Notes: generated by a model from the sequence alone, not told the origin. Positions 1-8,216 are shown, counted from the first letter of the stretch. The stretch is DNA of 33,338 nucleotides from JALYUS01 sp038231255 (GCA_038231255.1 JBBRLR010000047.1:1-33338); one strand, 5' to 3'. A program made the numbers and translations.

Positions 1-105
1 GGAGCAAGCACACGCGCGAAGCCCGCGCCGAAACGCGGTGGCGGTGTGCGTGGTTCCCGCCGCGTACCCGATGCACCGGATGGGTTACGCGGCGAACCAG
101 TCTGA
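1..105 (+). CDS. possible 3' end of a gene with basic tail (partial)
   Basis: Frame 1 is open from the window edge to a TGA at 103-105, giving 34 residues rich in Arg, Gly, Lys and Pro. Such tails occur at the end of RNA-binding proteins, but nothing here identifies a family. A hairpin starts 4 nt after the stop, which fits the end of a plus-strand gene. The fragment is too short to be sure it is coding; it could equally be intergenic. Confidence 0.2.
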   Translation, partial: GASTRAKPAPKRGGGVRGSRRVPDAPDGLRGEPV

Positions 106-108
106 TTG

Positions 109-128
109 GGCGCTCTTCCACGAGCGCC
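109..128 (+). terminator. hairpin, possible terminator
   Basis: A perfect 7-bp stem (GGCGCTC / GAGCGCC) with a 6-nt loop lies just after the stop at 105. There is no T-run behind it, so intrinsic termination is uncertain. The rest of 129-209 shows nothing recognisable. Confidence 0.25.
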
Positions 129-209
129 AGTGACGTTGGGCAATAATCTGCGGCACGTCAGTCTCCTCCGGCGCGTATCCTACACTGTGCCCCCGGTGTG
201 CCGCAAGGA

Positions 210-965
210 TCAGCAGGTGTAATTGCCGTCGTAGCCGTCGTCGTCGTACTGGACGAGATAGACAGACCCGCCCGTGAACGCTGCATCGCAAAGCGACTTC
301 GCGTCCTCCTTGACCCCGCCGCCGATCCACGCGGGCAGACCGATCTGCCAGCCGCCGGTGATCTCCTGCCACATCGCCGCCGTCGAGTAGATGCCGACCA
401 TAAACCCGTGCTCCACCAGCAGGAACTGCAACGCGCCCTTGATGACAGCCTGATTGCGCGACAGGTCGGTCTCCGACCATGAGTTCAGCGTCTCGATGTC
501 CAGCCACCACATCCGCGTCGCAAAGGTATTCGCCTGCTGCGCCGCGTAGGTGTAAGCGCTGGAGGCCGCGTTGTAGCCGTAGTTCAACGCGTGGCAGCGG
601 TCATCGGGGCCGCACGTCCCGTAGGGGCCGGTGTCGCCACTGGCGGCAGTGACCCCGATATCCTCGTTGAGGTTCAGGTAGACCGACTCCGGCGACGCGG
701 TGTGCGTCGCCCACGCATACTGACTGGCGAAGCAGGGGTTATTGCGGAAGGCATGACCGTTGGTGATACCGACCATCCCGAAGGTGTAGGCGTTGAGCGT
801 CGGGTAGGCAAAGCCGCACTGCGGGAAGGAGATGTCGTAGCCGCTCGATGTACCCGTGTAGATGCCCTGCGCGGCGACGCTCAGTGCGGGCGTCGCGAGC
901 AAACACAGGACGATCAGGGCCGCCACTGTTCGCCGGATGAATTGACGCCGCTGCGCTATCGTCAC
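210..965 (-). CDS. secreted DUF1906/GH25-like glycosidase-fold protein
   Basis: A 251-residue exported protein. From the GTG at 965 (AAAGAGAG just upstream) it has an N-terminal RR-containing, Arg-rich segment, a hydrophobic core (AALIVLCLLATPALS) and a likely cleavage site after VAAQ. The mature part begins with YDISFPQCG, contains WWLDIETLNSW near residue 155 and ends in a QYDDDGYDGNYTC-type strand. That is the pattern of the secreted DUF1906/Rv2525c-like proteins with a GH25-like TIM barrel; the YDIS Asp and DxE pair occupy the positions of GH25 acidic residues. Several Cys could form disulfides. The substrate is unknown; action on cell-wall glycan is a family-level guess. An ATG at 1004 is an alternative start but has a poor ribosome site. 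Confidence 0.7.
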   Translation of the reverse strand: MTIAQRRQFIRRTVAALIVLCLLATPALSVAAQGIYTGTSSGYDISFPQCGFAYPTLNAYTFGMVGITNGHAFRNNPCFASQYAWATHTASPESVYLNLNEDIGVTAASGDTGPYGTCGPDDRCHALNYGYNAASSAYTYAAQQANTFATRMWWLDIETLNSWSETDLSRNQAVIKGALQFLLVEHGFMVGIYSTAAMWQEITGGWQIGLPAWIGGGVKEDAKSLCDAAFTGGSVYLVQYDDDGYDGNYTC

Positions 966-1227
966 TGTCTCTCTTTCCCGCCGCACCAGAGCGCGCCATG
1001 CCACATCCAGGAACGAGTATGAAGACGATGGACGAGGGTGTCAACGCGATGTAAATTTTGTTCCGAGCAGGCGAAGTGGCTCCGCAGAAACCGCCGCGTT
1101 CATTACCACGGACTCAGGGCGCATGCCCCACGTCCCACGTAGCCGAACCGTCGCCTGTGCTATCATGCCCTTATCGGCGAACCTTCGATCCAAGCGTGGA
1201 CAACGAAATCTCAGGGGAGGCAGCGCG
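966..1227. other. divergent intergenic region
   Basis: 262 bp separate the divergent secreted protein and the gamma-glutamyltransferase, so promoters for both should lie here. I see no convincing -35/-10 pair or operator. An in-frame ATG at 1123 would extend the downstream protein by 35 Arg-rich residues that do not resemble the family, so I treat that stretch as non-coding leader. Confidence 0.4.
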
Positions 1228-2964
1228 ATGGTAACGTGGCATCAGGCCTACCGGCCCGCGATTATGGGCGCGCGAGAGATGGTTTCCTCGACGCACTATC
1301 TGGCGACGACCGCCGGGCTGGAAATCCTCAAGGCGGGCGGCAACGCGACGGATGCGGGCGTCGCGGCGGGCTTGTGCATTGACGTGCTCGAACCGGGCCT
1401 CGTCAACCTCGGCGGCGTCGCCCCGATCATGGTCTACGAGGCTGACACGAAGCGCGTTGGCACGATCAGCGGGCTAGGGCGCTGGCCCGCGAAGGCGTCC
1501 ATCGCCTGGTTCAACGCGCAGCACGGCGGCGACATGCCAATCGGCATCCCGCGCACCGTCACGCCCGCCGCCGCCGGGGCATGGCTGTATGCCCTCGCCC
1601 GCTACGGCACGATGACATTTGCCGAGGTCGCCGCGCCCGCGCTCGACCTTGCCGGGCGGGGCTTCCCGGTTTATCCCCGGCTGGCGAGCATGTTCGCGGC
1701 GGAGGCGGAGCGGATGGCGGCGTGGCCTTCCTCCGCGCCGACCTTCCTGCCGAACGGGCGACCGCCACGCGTTCGCGAGGTCTGGCGGCAGCCCGATCTG
1801 GCACACACCTTCGAACGGCTAATGGCGGCGGAGCGCGGCGCGGCGAATCGCGCGGCGGGGTTGGAGGCGGCGCGGCGGCTCTTCTACGAGGGCGAGATCG
1901 CCGAGGCGATGGCTCGGTTCAGCGCCGAACAAGGCGGATTGCTGACTGGCGACGACCTGGCGCGCTTCCGCGTCGGCGAGGAAGCGCCGGTTTCGGTGCC
2001 CTATCACGACTACACCGTCTACGCCTGCGGCCCGTGGTCGCAGGGGCCGGCCCTGCCGCAGTCGCTGGCGATCCTCGCGGGCTACGACTTGCCCGCCCTT
2101 GGCCACAACAGTGCGGACTACCTGCACGTCGTCGCGGAGGCCCTCAACCTCGCCTTCGCGGATCGCGACAAGTTCTACGGCGATCCCGATTTCGTAGATG
2201 TGCCGCTGGAGGGGCTGCTTTCGCCGGACTATGCCGCCGCGCGACGGGCGCAGATTGATCCGGCACGCGCATGGGGCGAGATGCCCCCGTTCGGCGACCC
2301 GCGCCCGTTCATGATCGCCGAAACAGCGCATCTCGACCTGACGCCGTACCGGCCCGAACTGGTCGCCGCGCCGCCGGGGCCGGACACCGCCTACTGCTGC
2401 GTCGTGGACAAGGACGGCAACGCCTTCTCCGCCACGCCGAGCGACAGCGCGATGTCCAGCCCGCTCGTGCCGGGGCTTGGCTTCGCGATGTCCTCGCGCG
2501 GGTCGCAGTCGTGGCTCGACCCGCAGCACGCGTCGTCCGTGCAACCGGGTAAGCGCCCGCGTCTGACACCGAACCCGGCGCTCGCCCTGCGCGACGGCGA
2601 ACTCTTCATGCCCTTCGGATGCCCCGGCGGCGACGGCCAGACGCAGGCGATGCTGCAAGTCTTCCTCAATTGCACCGAGTTCGGCATGAACCCGCAGCAG
2701 GCGATCGAGCAGCCCCGCGTCATCAGCGAATCCTTCCCCAACTCGTTCTGGCCGCACGGCTACCACCCCGGCCTGCTCAACATCGAAGGCCGCATCCCCG
2801 CCGAGGTGCGCAACGACCTGGCGCGGCGTGGCCATGTCGTCAATGTCTGGGAGGATTGGAGCGTCGCGGCGTGCAGCGTCTGCGCGATCGTCGTGGACCC
2901 CGACACCGGCACCCGCATCGGCGGCGCCGACCCACGCCGCGAATCCTACGCGCTCGGTCGGTAA
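1228..2964 (+). CDS. ggt: gamma-glutamyltransferase family protein
   Basis: A 578-residue Ntn-hydrolase-fold gamma-glutamyltransferase, which removes or transfers the gamma-glutamyl group of glutathione and related peptides. The start at 1228 has GGGGAGG 7 nt upstream. The N-terminal region carries the family signature (LKAGGNATDAGVAAG, residues about 35-48; NLGGVAPIMVY, 60-70). The autoprocessing nucleophile is Thr387 in DTAYCCVVDKDGNAFS, the counterpart of TTHYSVVDKDGNAV in E. coli, where the small subunit begins. The substrate-binding PGGDGQTQ segment follows. The usual His two residues after the Thr is Tyr here. No signal peptide is visible, so it may be cytoplasmic. It could be a cephalosporin acylase-like or other GGT-family hydrolase rather than a glutathione enzyme. 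Confidence 0.88.
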   Translation: MVTWHQAYRPAIMGAREMVSSTHYLATTAGLEILKAGGNATDAGVAAGLCIDVLEPGLVNLGGVAPIMVYEADTKRVGTISGLGRWPAKASIAWFNAQHGGDMPIGIPRTVTPAAAGAWLYALARYGTMTFAEVAAPALDLAGRGFPVYPRLASMFAAEAERMAAWPSSAPTFLPNGRPPRVREVWRQPDLAHTFERLMAAERGAANRAAGLEAARRLFYEGEIAEAMARFSAEQGGLLTGDDLARFRVGEEAPVSVPYHDYTVYACGPWSQGPALPQSLAILAGYDLPALGHNSADYLHVVAEALNLAFADRDKFYGDPDFVDVPLEGLLSPDYAAARRAQIDPARAWGEMPPFGDPRPFMIAETAHLDLTPYRPELVAAPPGPDTAYCCVVDKDGNAFSATPSDSAMSSPLVPGLGFAMSSRGSQSWLDPQHASSVQPGKRPRLTPNPALALRDGELFMPFGCPGGDGQTQAMLQVFLNCTEFGMNPQQAIEQPRVISESFPNSFWPHGYHPGLLNIEGRIPAEVRNDLARRGHVVNVWEDWSVAACSVCAIVVDPDTGTRIGGADPRRESYALGR

Positions 2965-2990
2965 CAGGGAAAGCGACGGAAACCGGGGAG

Positions 2991-3108
2991 AACCGCAAAG
3001 GCGCAAAGGATGCGAAGATCGCAAAGAGGGAATAAGAAGAATTAGATTTCTCTTCTTTCCTCCTTACTTTGCGCCCTTTGCGCTCTTTGCGTCTTTGCGG
3101 TTCAATCG
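2991..3108. repeat. GCAAAG palindromic repeat, copy 1
   Basis: A 118-bp element between ggt and the nitroreductase. Its ends are inverted: AACCGCAAAGGCGCAAAG at 2991-3008 against CTTTGCGTCTTTGCGGTT at 3085-3102 (one mismatch in 18). The inside contains further GCAAAG or CTTTGCG units. The right end continues TCAATCG, as in the second copy at 25535-25663. No coding capacity. It looks like a dispersed non-autonomous repeat able to form a long hairpin. Confidence 0.8.
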
Positions 3109-3150
3109 CTTCATCTGAATAGCGATGTACGCCGTGTGGAAAGGAACGTC

Positions 3151-3870
3151 ATGGAACGCACAACACCACCTGTAGCCGAGGGGGAAGGTGCATCGTATGA
3201 GCCGATGCCGCTCGATTTCCGGCGGTTGCCTGTTGCGGAAAGCATCGCGCGCTCGCGGGGTTTCCTCGACACGATGCGCGCGCGGCGCAGCGTACGGATG
3301 TTCTCGACCGATCCCGTCCCGTACGAATTGATCGAGCACGCGGTCGCGGCGGCGGGCACTGCGCCCTCCGGGGCGAACTGCCAGCCGTGGACCTTCGCCG
3401 TCATCGCCGATCCCGTGCTGAAGCAGCGCCTGCGCGACGCGGCGGAGGACGAGGAGCACGATTTCTACGAACACCACATTTCGGACGAGTGGCGCGCCGC
3501 CCTCGCTCCACTCGGCACCGATTTCCACAAGGCACACCTGACCGAAGCGCCGTACACCATTGTCGTCTTCGGCCACGCCTACGGCCTGGAACGAATGCCG
3601 GACGGAACGGAGCGGCAATTCAAGCACTACTATATGCCCGAATCGGTCGGCATCGCGGTCGGCTTCTTTCTCGCCAGCATCACGCACGCGGGGCTAGTCT
3701 CCCTCACCCACACGCCCAGCCCGATGGCCTTCCTCGCGGAAGTGTTGGGGCGGCCGCGCAATGAGCGCGCCTACGTCGTCATCCCCGTCGGCTACCCCGC
3801 CGAGGACGCAACCGTCCCCAGGCATGCCCTCCTGAAAAAACCGCTGGACGAGATTCTGGTGCGATACTGA
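3151..3870 (+). CDS. iodotyrosine deiodinase-like nitroreductase
   Basis: A 239-residue flavoprotein of the nitroreductase fold, expected to bind FMN as a homodimer. The ATG at 3151 follows GGAAAGGA. RRSVRMFS (residues 45-52) is the FMN-phosphate-binding signature, and TAPSGANCQPW (70-80) is the second conserved loop. The middle region resembles the deiodinase (IYD) branch: Glu102, Tyr106 and Lys127 show the 4- and 21-residue spacing of the Glu157/Tyr161/Lys182 triad that holds the zwitterion of iodotyrosine in human IYD. A role in reductive dehalogenation of halotyrosines is inferred from this; other nitroreductase activities remain possible. It stands alone between two repeat elements, so its neighbours give no pathway. 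Confidence 0.82.
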   Translation: MERTTPPVAEGEGASYEPMPLDFRRLPVAESIARSRGFLDTMRARRSVRMFSTDPVPYELIEHAVAAAGTAPSGANCQPWTFAVIADPVLKQRLRDAAEDEEHDFYEHHISDEWRAALAPLGTDFHKAHLTEAPYTIVVFGHAYGLERMPDGTERQFKHYYMPESVGIAVGFFLASITHAGLVSLTHTPSPMAFLAEVLGRPRNERAYVVIPVGYPAEDATVPRHALLKKPLDEILVRY

Positions 3871-3871
3871 A

Positions 3872-4020
3872 GGAGAACCTAACCCCCCCTCTCCCTTCCC
3901 GCGAGGAAGGGGGAGGGGATTCGCTGCGAGATCGGGGCGTTTGGCAAACACTACGGCATCGCGACGAGGCACCCCCTTCCCACGCCGAGTGACGGAAGAA
4001 GCCGGGGGGTTAGGTTCCCC
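3872..4020 (-). repeat. MITE-like palindromic element, copy 1
   Basis: A 149-bp non-coding element that begins one base after the nitroreductase stop codon and ends 2 bp before the stop of the convergent NUDIX gene. The termini are inverted: 17 nt at 3872-3888 against 4004-4020 with one mismatch (GGRGAACCTAACCCCCC). The core, read on the minus strand, contains TCGCGATGCCGTAGTGTTT and CTCGCAG, which match the core of the copy at 32273-32423 in opposite orientation. It probably also serves as a terminator between convergent genes. Confidence 0.8.
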
Positions 4021-4022
4021 GT

Positions 4023-4550
4023 TCACCCCCACAGAATATCAATGAACGTGCCGTCCGGCGCGAAGCGGGCGATGCCGAGATGGGGCGGTTCGTGCCCCGC
4101 CGGATCGCGCTCCTGATCCGCAAAGAGGAGCGGCAGGAGCGGGCGGGCGTTGTCAATCAAGGGGAGATCGTCCCATTCCTCCAGCGACACCCATGCAAGC
4201 GTCCCCTCCGGGCAGTGGGGCAGCACGCGTTGTTCGAGTGTGCCGGTGAAATAGAAAAGGGTTGTCAGCGGCGCGCCCGGTCGGGCATGGAGGACGGCGC
4301 GCCGGAGCGCGAAATCGCGGACATCGCGCGCGACGATGCCGCTCTCCTCCCGCAACTCGCGCAGGGCGGATGCAGCAAGGTCATCCATCTCGTCGGCTTC
4401 GATCTTGCCGCCCATCCCCGTCCACTTGCCCGGATGGACGCGCTTCGTCCGGGCGCGTTCCAACAGGAGGAAGTGTTCGCCGTGCCGCAGCACGATCACC
4501 GTGAAGAGCGCCGCCGCGTTTGGTTTTTCGGCCTGTGGTTGTGCCATCAT
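4023..4550 (-). CDS. NUDIX hydrolase (8-oxo-dGTP diphosphatase-like)
   Basis: A 175-residue NUDIX protein, hydrolysing a nucleoside diphosphate-X substrate with Mg2+. The NUDIX box is GGKIEADE followed by RELREESGI (residues about 47-72), with two more residues between the Glu and the REL block than in the canonical GX5EX7REUXEEXGU. The downstream FYFTGTLEQ and EGTLAWVSLEEW pattern resembles MutT/MTH1-type 8-oxo-dGTP diphosphatases. It starts with ATG-ATG; GGGGAGG abuts the first ATG, so the second (4547) is better spaced. It lies 21 bp behind the GH13 gene on the same strand and probably shares its transcript. Nucleotide-pool cleansing is inferred from similarity. Confidence 0.8.
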   Translation of the reverse strand: MMAQPQAEKPNAAALFTVIVLRHGEHFLLLERARTKRVHPGKWTGMGGKIEADEMDDLAASALRELREESGIVARDVRDFALRRAVLHARPGAPLTTLFYFTGTLEQRVLPHCPEGTLAWVSLEEWDDLPLIDNARPLLPLLFADQERDPAGHEPPHLGIARFAPDGTFIDILWG

Positions 4551-4571
4551 CCTCCCCGCTTCACGACTCTT

Positions 4572-6284
4572 TCAGCTACCCTGCTCGACGATGAACACGC
4601 GCGTCTGCCACGGGCCGAGCGTGGCGGCGAGCGACAGATCTCGCGCCTCGATCACATCGCCGGTGAGGATGTCGCGCCACGGACCGCCGGTCGGCCACCC
4701 GGTGACGTTATAGCCGCCCTGATCGTTCGCGGAGCAGTTCGCGACGGTGACAACGCGGTCGCCGCCCTCGTCCCAGCGGTGATAGGCGACGACGCGCCGC
4801 TCCGGGTCCTGATGGATGATGTCGAGCGTTTCGCCGCGCAACGCGGCATGTTCGCGCCGGAACCAGATCAAGTGGCGGTAGTGATCGTGCAGTCCTGCGC
4901 CTTCGGGCGTTTCGAGGCGGGACCACGCCAGTTTGTTAGTCCCGACGACGCGCGGCGCATCCATGCCGAACTCCTCGCCGGCGTAGAGCATCGGATAGCC
5001 GTACCCGGTGAGCAGGAGCGTGATGGCGAAATGCATCCGCCGGAGCGCCTCCTCCCCCTCAATCCCCGCCGCGCGGATGCGATGGAGCAACCGCTCCTCG
5101 TCGTGGCTGGCAATGTAGCGGACGAGATGCTGGGACGAGGTGAACCCGGCATGGCGCGGGTCGAGCGCTTCGATCAGACCGTCCCAGCTGTTCGGGTCGC
5201 TGCCGTCCAGCGGTTGCCCGACGAGCGTGCTCGCCAGTTGATGCGCGAAATTGACGAACCAGGCGGCGTCCATCGGCCCGCCGTTCTCCACGACTGCGGG
5301 ATCGAGCGGCAGATGTTCGGCGATACGAACGAATGGCTTGAGGCCGCCTTCCTTGTGCCAGATCGCCGCGGAAGCCTCGCGCAAAAACTCCATGTTGCCC
5401 ATGATGCGGGTCGCGTCGAAGCGGATGCCGTCCACATGGAACGCCTCGACCCACTGCTGGAGCGCGCCGAGCATGAAGGCGCGCGCCGGGTACTCGCCCC
5501 GCGCATCGTCGCGGAACTCATAGTTGAATTTCGGGCCGTACCGGAACTGATCCGTCGTTTCGTGATAGAACCAGTAATCGTGATCAATGTGCGCCAGCGG
5601 GCACTCCGATCCGGAGTGGTTCGTCACCTGGTCGAGGATGACGCGAATGCCGTGGCCGTGGCAGGCGTCAATCAGCCGTTTGAGGTCGCCGGGATCGCCG
5701 TACGTTGTTTCGGGCGCGTAGAAGTACTTGGGCAGGTAGCCCCAGTAATCGCCCGCCGTCTCCTGCACGGGCATCAGTTCGATTGCCGTTATGCCGAGAT
5801 CGGCGAGATACGGCAACTTGGCGATCACATCGGCGTAGCGCCCTTTGCCTTCGTCCCCCTCGCCGCCCGAGAAATCACCGACGTGCAGTTCGTAGATGAT
5901 GAGCAGGTTGTTCGGCAGTAGCGGTACGTCATCGTGCTCCCAGACATACTCGTCCCCCGCGACGCCGACGGCGCCATCTTGCACGACGATCACCGCGCAG
6001 TCGGTCTCCCCAGCCGCACCCTCGACGGTGGCGGGGGCGATGTCCCGTGCCCACGGATCGGCGATCTCCCGCCATTCGCCGGGAAAAAACCACGACTTCG
6101 AGACGACGCGAAAGCGGTAGCGATGCGCCCCCTCCGGGAGATCGAGCGCGACGCGGAAGACATGATCGTTACCCTTCTCCATCGGATGCTCGCGCCAGTT
6201 GTCCCATGAACCGATCAGGATCGCCGCGTCGTTGTAGGGTGCGAGGAGGGAGAAGGTGTGGGCTACGGCGGCGGCGTTCGTCAC
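4572..6284 (-). CDS. GH13 alpha-glucan branching enzyme-like protein
   Basis: A 570-residue glycoside hydrolase family 13 protein. Residues about 8-95 form an Ig-like E-set/CBM48 domain (GSWDNW, HRYRFRV). The (beta/alpha)8 catalytic domain runs from about 125 to 480. The four GH13 regions are visible: DQVTNH (Asp218-His223), DGIRFDATR with nucleophile Asp290, RIAEH with acid/base Glu323, and ASHDEE with His394-Asp395. A C-terminal beta domain follows. The CBM48 plus WGY(L) pattern resembles GlgB and GlgX-like branching or debranching enzymes, but it is shorter than typical GlgB, and no other glycogen gene is nearby. No signal peptide, so cytoplasmic. The start is a GTG at 6284 with AAAGGA upstream. 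Confidence 0.85.
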   Translation of the reverse strand: MTNAAAVAHTFSLLAPYNDAAILIGSWDNWREHPMEKGNDHVFRVALDLPEGAHRYRFRVVSKSWFFPGEWREIADPWARDIAPATVEGAAGETDCAVIVVQDGAVGVAGDEYVWEHDDVPLLPNNLLIIYELHVGDFSGGEGDEGKGRYADVIAKLPYLADLGITAIELMPVQETAGDYWGYLPKYFYAPETTYGDPGDLKRLIDACHGHGIRVILDQVTNHSGSECPLAHIDHDYWFYHETTDQFRYGPKFNYEFRDDARGEYPARAFMLGALQQWVEAFHVDGIRFDATRIMGNMEFLREASAAIWHKEGGLKPFVRIAEHLPLDPAVVENGGPMDAAWFVNFAHQLASTLVGQPLDGSDPNSWDGLIEALDPRHAGFTSSQHLVRYIASHDEERLLHRIRAAGIEGEEALRRMHFAITLLLTGYGYPMLYAGEEFGMDAPRVVGTNKLAWSRLETPEGAGLHDHYRHLIWFRREHAALRGETLDIIHQDPERRVVAYHRWDEGGDRVVTVANCSANDQGGYNVTGWPTGGPWRDILTGDVIEARDLSLAATLGPWQTRVFIVEQGS

Positions 6285-6365
6285 GGTTTGTCCTTTACGT
6301 TCAGCGCGACATTTTCAATGGCCGGAGTGGGAGGCTTTCCGACCTGCTACTATCAAGTTGATACC

Positions 6366-6394
6366 ACAAAAAGGCCGGGGCGTATGCCCCGGCC
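6366..6394 (-). terminator. intrinsic terminator of csbD
   Basis: A 9-bp perfect GC stem (GGCCGGGGC / GCCCCGGCC, 6373-6394) with a GTAT loop is followed, on the minus strand, by TTTTT (6372-6368). It lies 22 bp beyond the csbD stop and upstream of the GH13 start, so it should insulate the two minus-strand genes. The rest of 6285-6365 shows no clear signal. Confidence 0.88.
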
Positions 6395-6416
6395 TCCGGT
6401 GTGTGTTGTCGCGCTG

Positions 6417-6614
6417 TTAGTGCTTGATCTTGTCCTTGATGTCGCTGGCAGCATCTTTCACTGCACCGACGACACCCTGGCCCTTACCTTTGGCCTGGTC
6501 TACCTTACCTTCGGCAGCGACCTCTTCATTACCGGTCTCGTTGCCGTACGCCTCTTTGGCGCCGCCCTTCACTTCGTTGACTTTGCCCTTCACTTTGTCG
6601 CCGAGACCACTCAT
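6417..6614 (-). CDS. csbD: CsbD family stress protein
   Basis: A 65-residue hydrophilic protein rich in Lys, Gly, Ala and Glu, with the CsbD pattern: GLGDKVKGKVNEVKGGAKEAYG at the N-terminus and a second VDQAKGKGQGVVGAVKDAA block. CsbD-like proteins are small helical proteins induced by general stress in Bacillus and many other bacteria; their molecular role is unknown. The ATG at 6614 has GAAGGGA upstream. It has its own strong terminator and is divergent from the L,D-transpeptidase, so it is probably monocistronic. Confidence 0.85.
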   Translation of the reverse strand: MSGLGDKVKGKVNEVKGGAKEAYGNETGNEEVAAEGKVDQAKGKGQGVVGAVKDAASDIKDKIKH

Positions 6615-6771
6615 CGTCGTTTCCCTTCACGATTGGAGGGGCCTGATTGCTCCTCCACGGATAAGAACTGTCCCAACCTCTTCCTATGCAAACTCCGTGC
6701 CACCCTTCGAGAAATCAAATGTACGTACAGCAGGGCGTATAGCACAGCAAGTGATGAAGATTTCCAGATAG

Positions 6772-6800
6772 TTGACGAACGCCCGACCATCGTGTATTTC
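6772..6800 (+). promoter_or_regulatory. possible promoter for the L,D-transpeptidase
   Basis: TTGACG (6772-6777) and TATTTC (6795-6800) are separated by 17 bp, 40 bp before the ATG. The -35 is close to consensus, the -10 is weak. The rest of the 226-bp divergent region (6615-6840) should also hold the csbD promoter, but I see no certain one. Confidence 0.35.
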
Positions 6801-6840
6801 TAACTGGACATAAGAACGACTATGTGAGGGGGAATGCACG

Positions 6841-8208
6841 ATGCGACGACGAGCGATTTTGGCGGGGATTGCGGGGACAGCGGCGACGATACTGGCGCAG
6901 CAGATCGGCGTGCTCGCCCAACCGGTGCTGCCGGGCGACGACGACGGCACGACACCGCCGCCGCCACCGCCACAGAACGACCCACCTGCCGCACCCGTCA
7001 CGCCGTCCGCCCCGGTTGCCCCCGCCGCACCCGCCAAGCCGGTCGCGACGAAGCCGGACCTCAGCGACCCGAAATACAGCCCGAATGCCTACCCACCCCT
7101 GAAGAAAATCCTCGATGGCCCGCCGAAATCGGGCGAGTTCGCGCTGACCGCCGACGATCTGAATCTGCGCGTTAACCCGTCCTACAACAGCGATGTCGTC
7201 ACGATCATCCCCGGCGGGAGCCAGATAACGATCGAGGGAAAGGTGAAGGACGGCTTTTTCCCGATTAACTTCCAGTCTGGTCTCGGCTGGGCGGACGGCA
7301 AGTTTTTGCAGCGCCTCGCCCCGGAAATGCCGCAGCCGATTGGCGTCGGGACGCTGACCGAAAGTACGCCGATCTTCGAGGCGCCGGACCAGAGCGGCAA
7401 GCAGGTCACGAACTGGACAGCCGGCATGCAAGTGACCTACTTCGCCGAAGTGGACGGCACGCAGTACAAGGGGACGAAGCGCTGGTATAAGGTACTCACG
7501 AACCCCGACCGCTATGTCTCGACCTGGTCCATTTTCGGCACGCCGACGCCCGGTTTGCAGGAACCCTCGCCCCTGCCGAAAAGCGGCCCGCTCGCCTGGA
7601 CCGGGCGGCTGCAAAGCGGCGCGAATGTGCGCATCGGCCCCGGCACGACGCATCAGGTCGTCAAGTCGTGGGGCGCGGGGCGGCGCGTGCTCGTCACCGC
7701 CGAGGTGACGGGCGAGGCGTACGCGGGTTCGACGAAATGGTATCAGGTCGCCGCGCCACCGGAGCAGAGCCTGTTCCTCCATTCCAGTTTCGTCACGAAA
7801 GAGGCGGACATCCTCCGGGTGGACAAGCCGGCATACACGGGTCGCTGGGTGGACGTGGACCTCGCCAATCAGGTACTGACCGCGTACTACGGCGCGCAAC
7901 CGCTGATGGTCGCGCAGACGGCGAGCGGCACCAACAAAAATCCGACGGACAAGGGCACGTACCCGACCTTCTGGCGACTCGCCTCCCAGCGGATGCAGGG
8001 TGACAACCTTTTCACCGCTGATTATTACAACCTCGACGCCGTTCCCTATATCTCCTATTTCCACCCGAGCGGCGAGGCGATCCACGGCGCGTACTGGCAC
8101 GACAACTTCGGCACGCAACTCTCGCATGGCTGTGTGAATGCCTCGCTACCTACCGCCCAGTGGATCCTCACCTGGGCGCCGCTCGGCACGCAAGTTGTCG
8201 TGCATTAG
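6841..8208 (+). CDS. exported L,D-transpeptidase with SH3-like repeats
   Basis: A 455-residue protein with an N-terminal export signal (MRRRAILAGIAGTAATILA; two or three Arg followed by a hydrophobic stretch, Sec or Tat). A Pro/Ala/Asp-rich linker spans residues about 30-80. Three bacterial SH3-like segments follow: near 100-160 (LNLRVNPSYNSDVV), 180-240, and 258-320 (ANVRIGPGTTHQVV). The C-terminal YkuD domain carries IHGAYWH and SHGCVN with catalytic Cys431 and His429. L,D-transpeptidases make 3-3 crosslinks in peptidoglycan or attach proteins to it. The SH3 repeats probably bind cell wall. GAGGGGGA precedes the ATG by about 9 nt. The role in the wall is inferred from family. Confidence 0.88.
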   Translation: MRRRAILAGIAGTAATILAQQIGVLAQPVLPGDDDGTTPPPPPPQNDPPAAPVTPSAPVAPAAPAKPVATKPDLSDPKYSPNAYPPLKKILDGPPKSGEFALTADDLNLRVNPSYNSDVVTIIPGGSQITIEGKVKDGFFPINFQSGLGWADGKFLQRLAPEMPQPIGVGTLTESTPIFEAPDQSGKQVTNWTAGMQVTYFAEVDGTQYKGTKRWYKVLTNPDRYVSTWSIFGTPTPGLQEPSPLPKSGPLAWTGRLQSGANVRIGPGTTHQVVKSWGAGRRVLVTAEVTGEAYAGSTKWYQVAAPPEQSLFLHSSFVTKEADILRVDKPAYTGRWVDVDLANQVLTAYYGAQPLMVAQTASGTNKNPTDKGTYPTFWRLASQRMQGDNLFTADYYNLDAVPYISYFHPSGEAIHGAYWHDNFGTQLSHGCVNASLPTAQWILTWAPLGTQVVVH

Positions 8209-8216
8209 AGGGGGCT

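Noticed and set aside
1123..1227. 35-residue N-terminal extension of the gamma-glutamyltransferase
   Set aside because: Arg-rich, not a signal peptide and not family-like; the ATG at 1228 has a strong Shine-Dalgarno.
2991..3108. CRISPR array from the repeated GCAAAG units
   Set aside because: Units are short, inverted and irregularly spaced, without spacers of constant length or cas genes.
4080..5921. Long plus-strand open frame opposite the NUDIX and GH13 genes
   Set aside because: It is the antisense of two clear protein families in GC-rich DNA and resembles nothing itself.
6680..6710. SigB-like promoter for csbD (GTTTGC-13-GGGACA)
   Set aside because: The match is only partial and there is no evidence that this organism has a SigB-type regulon.
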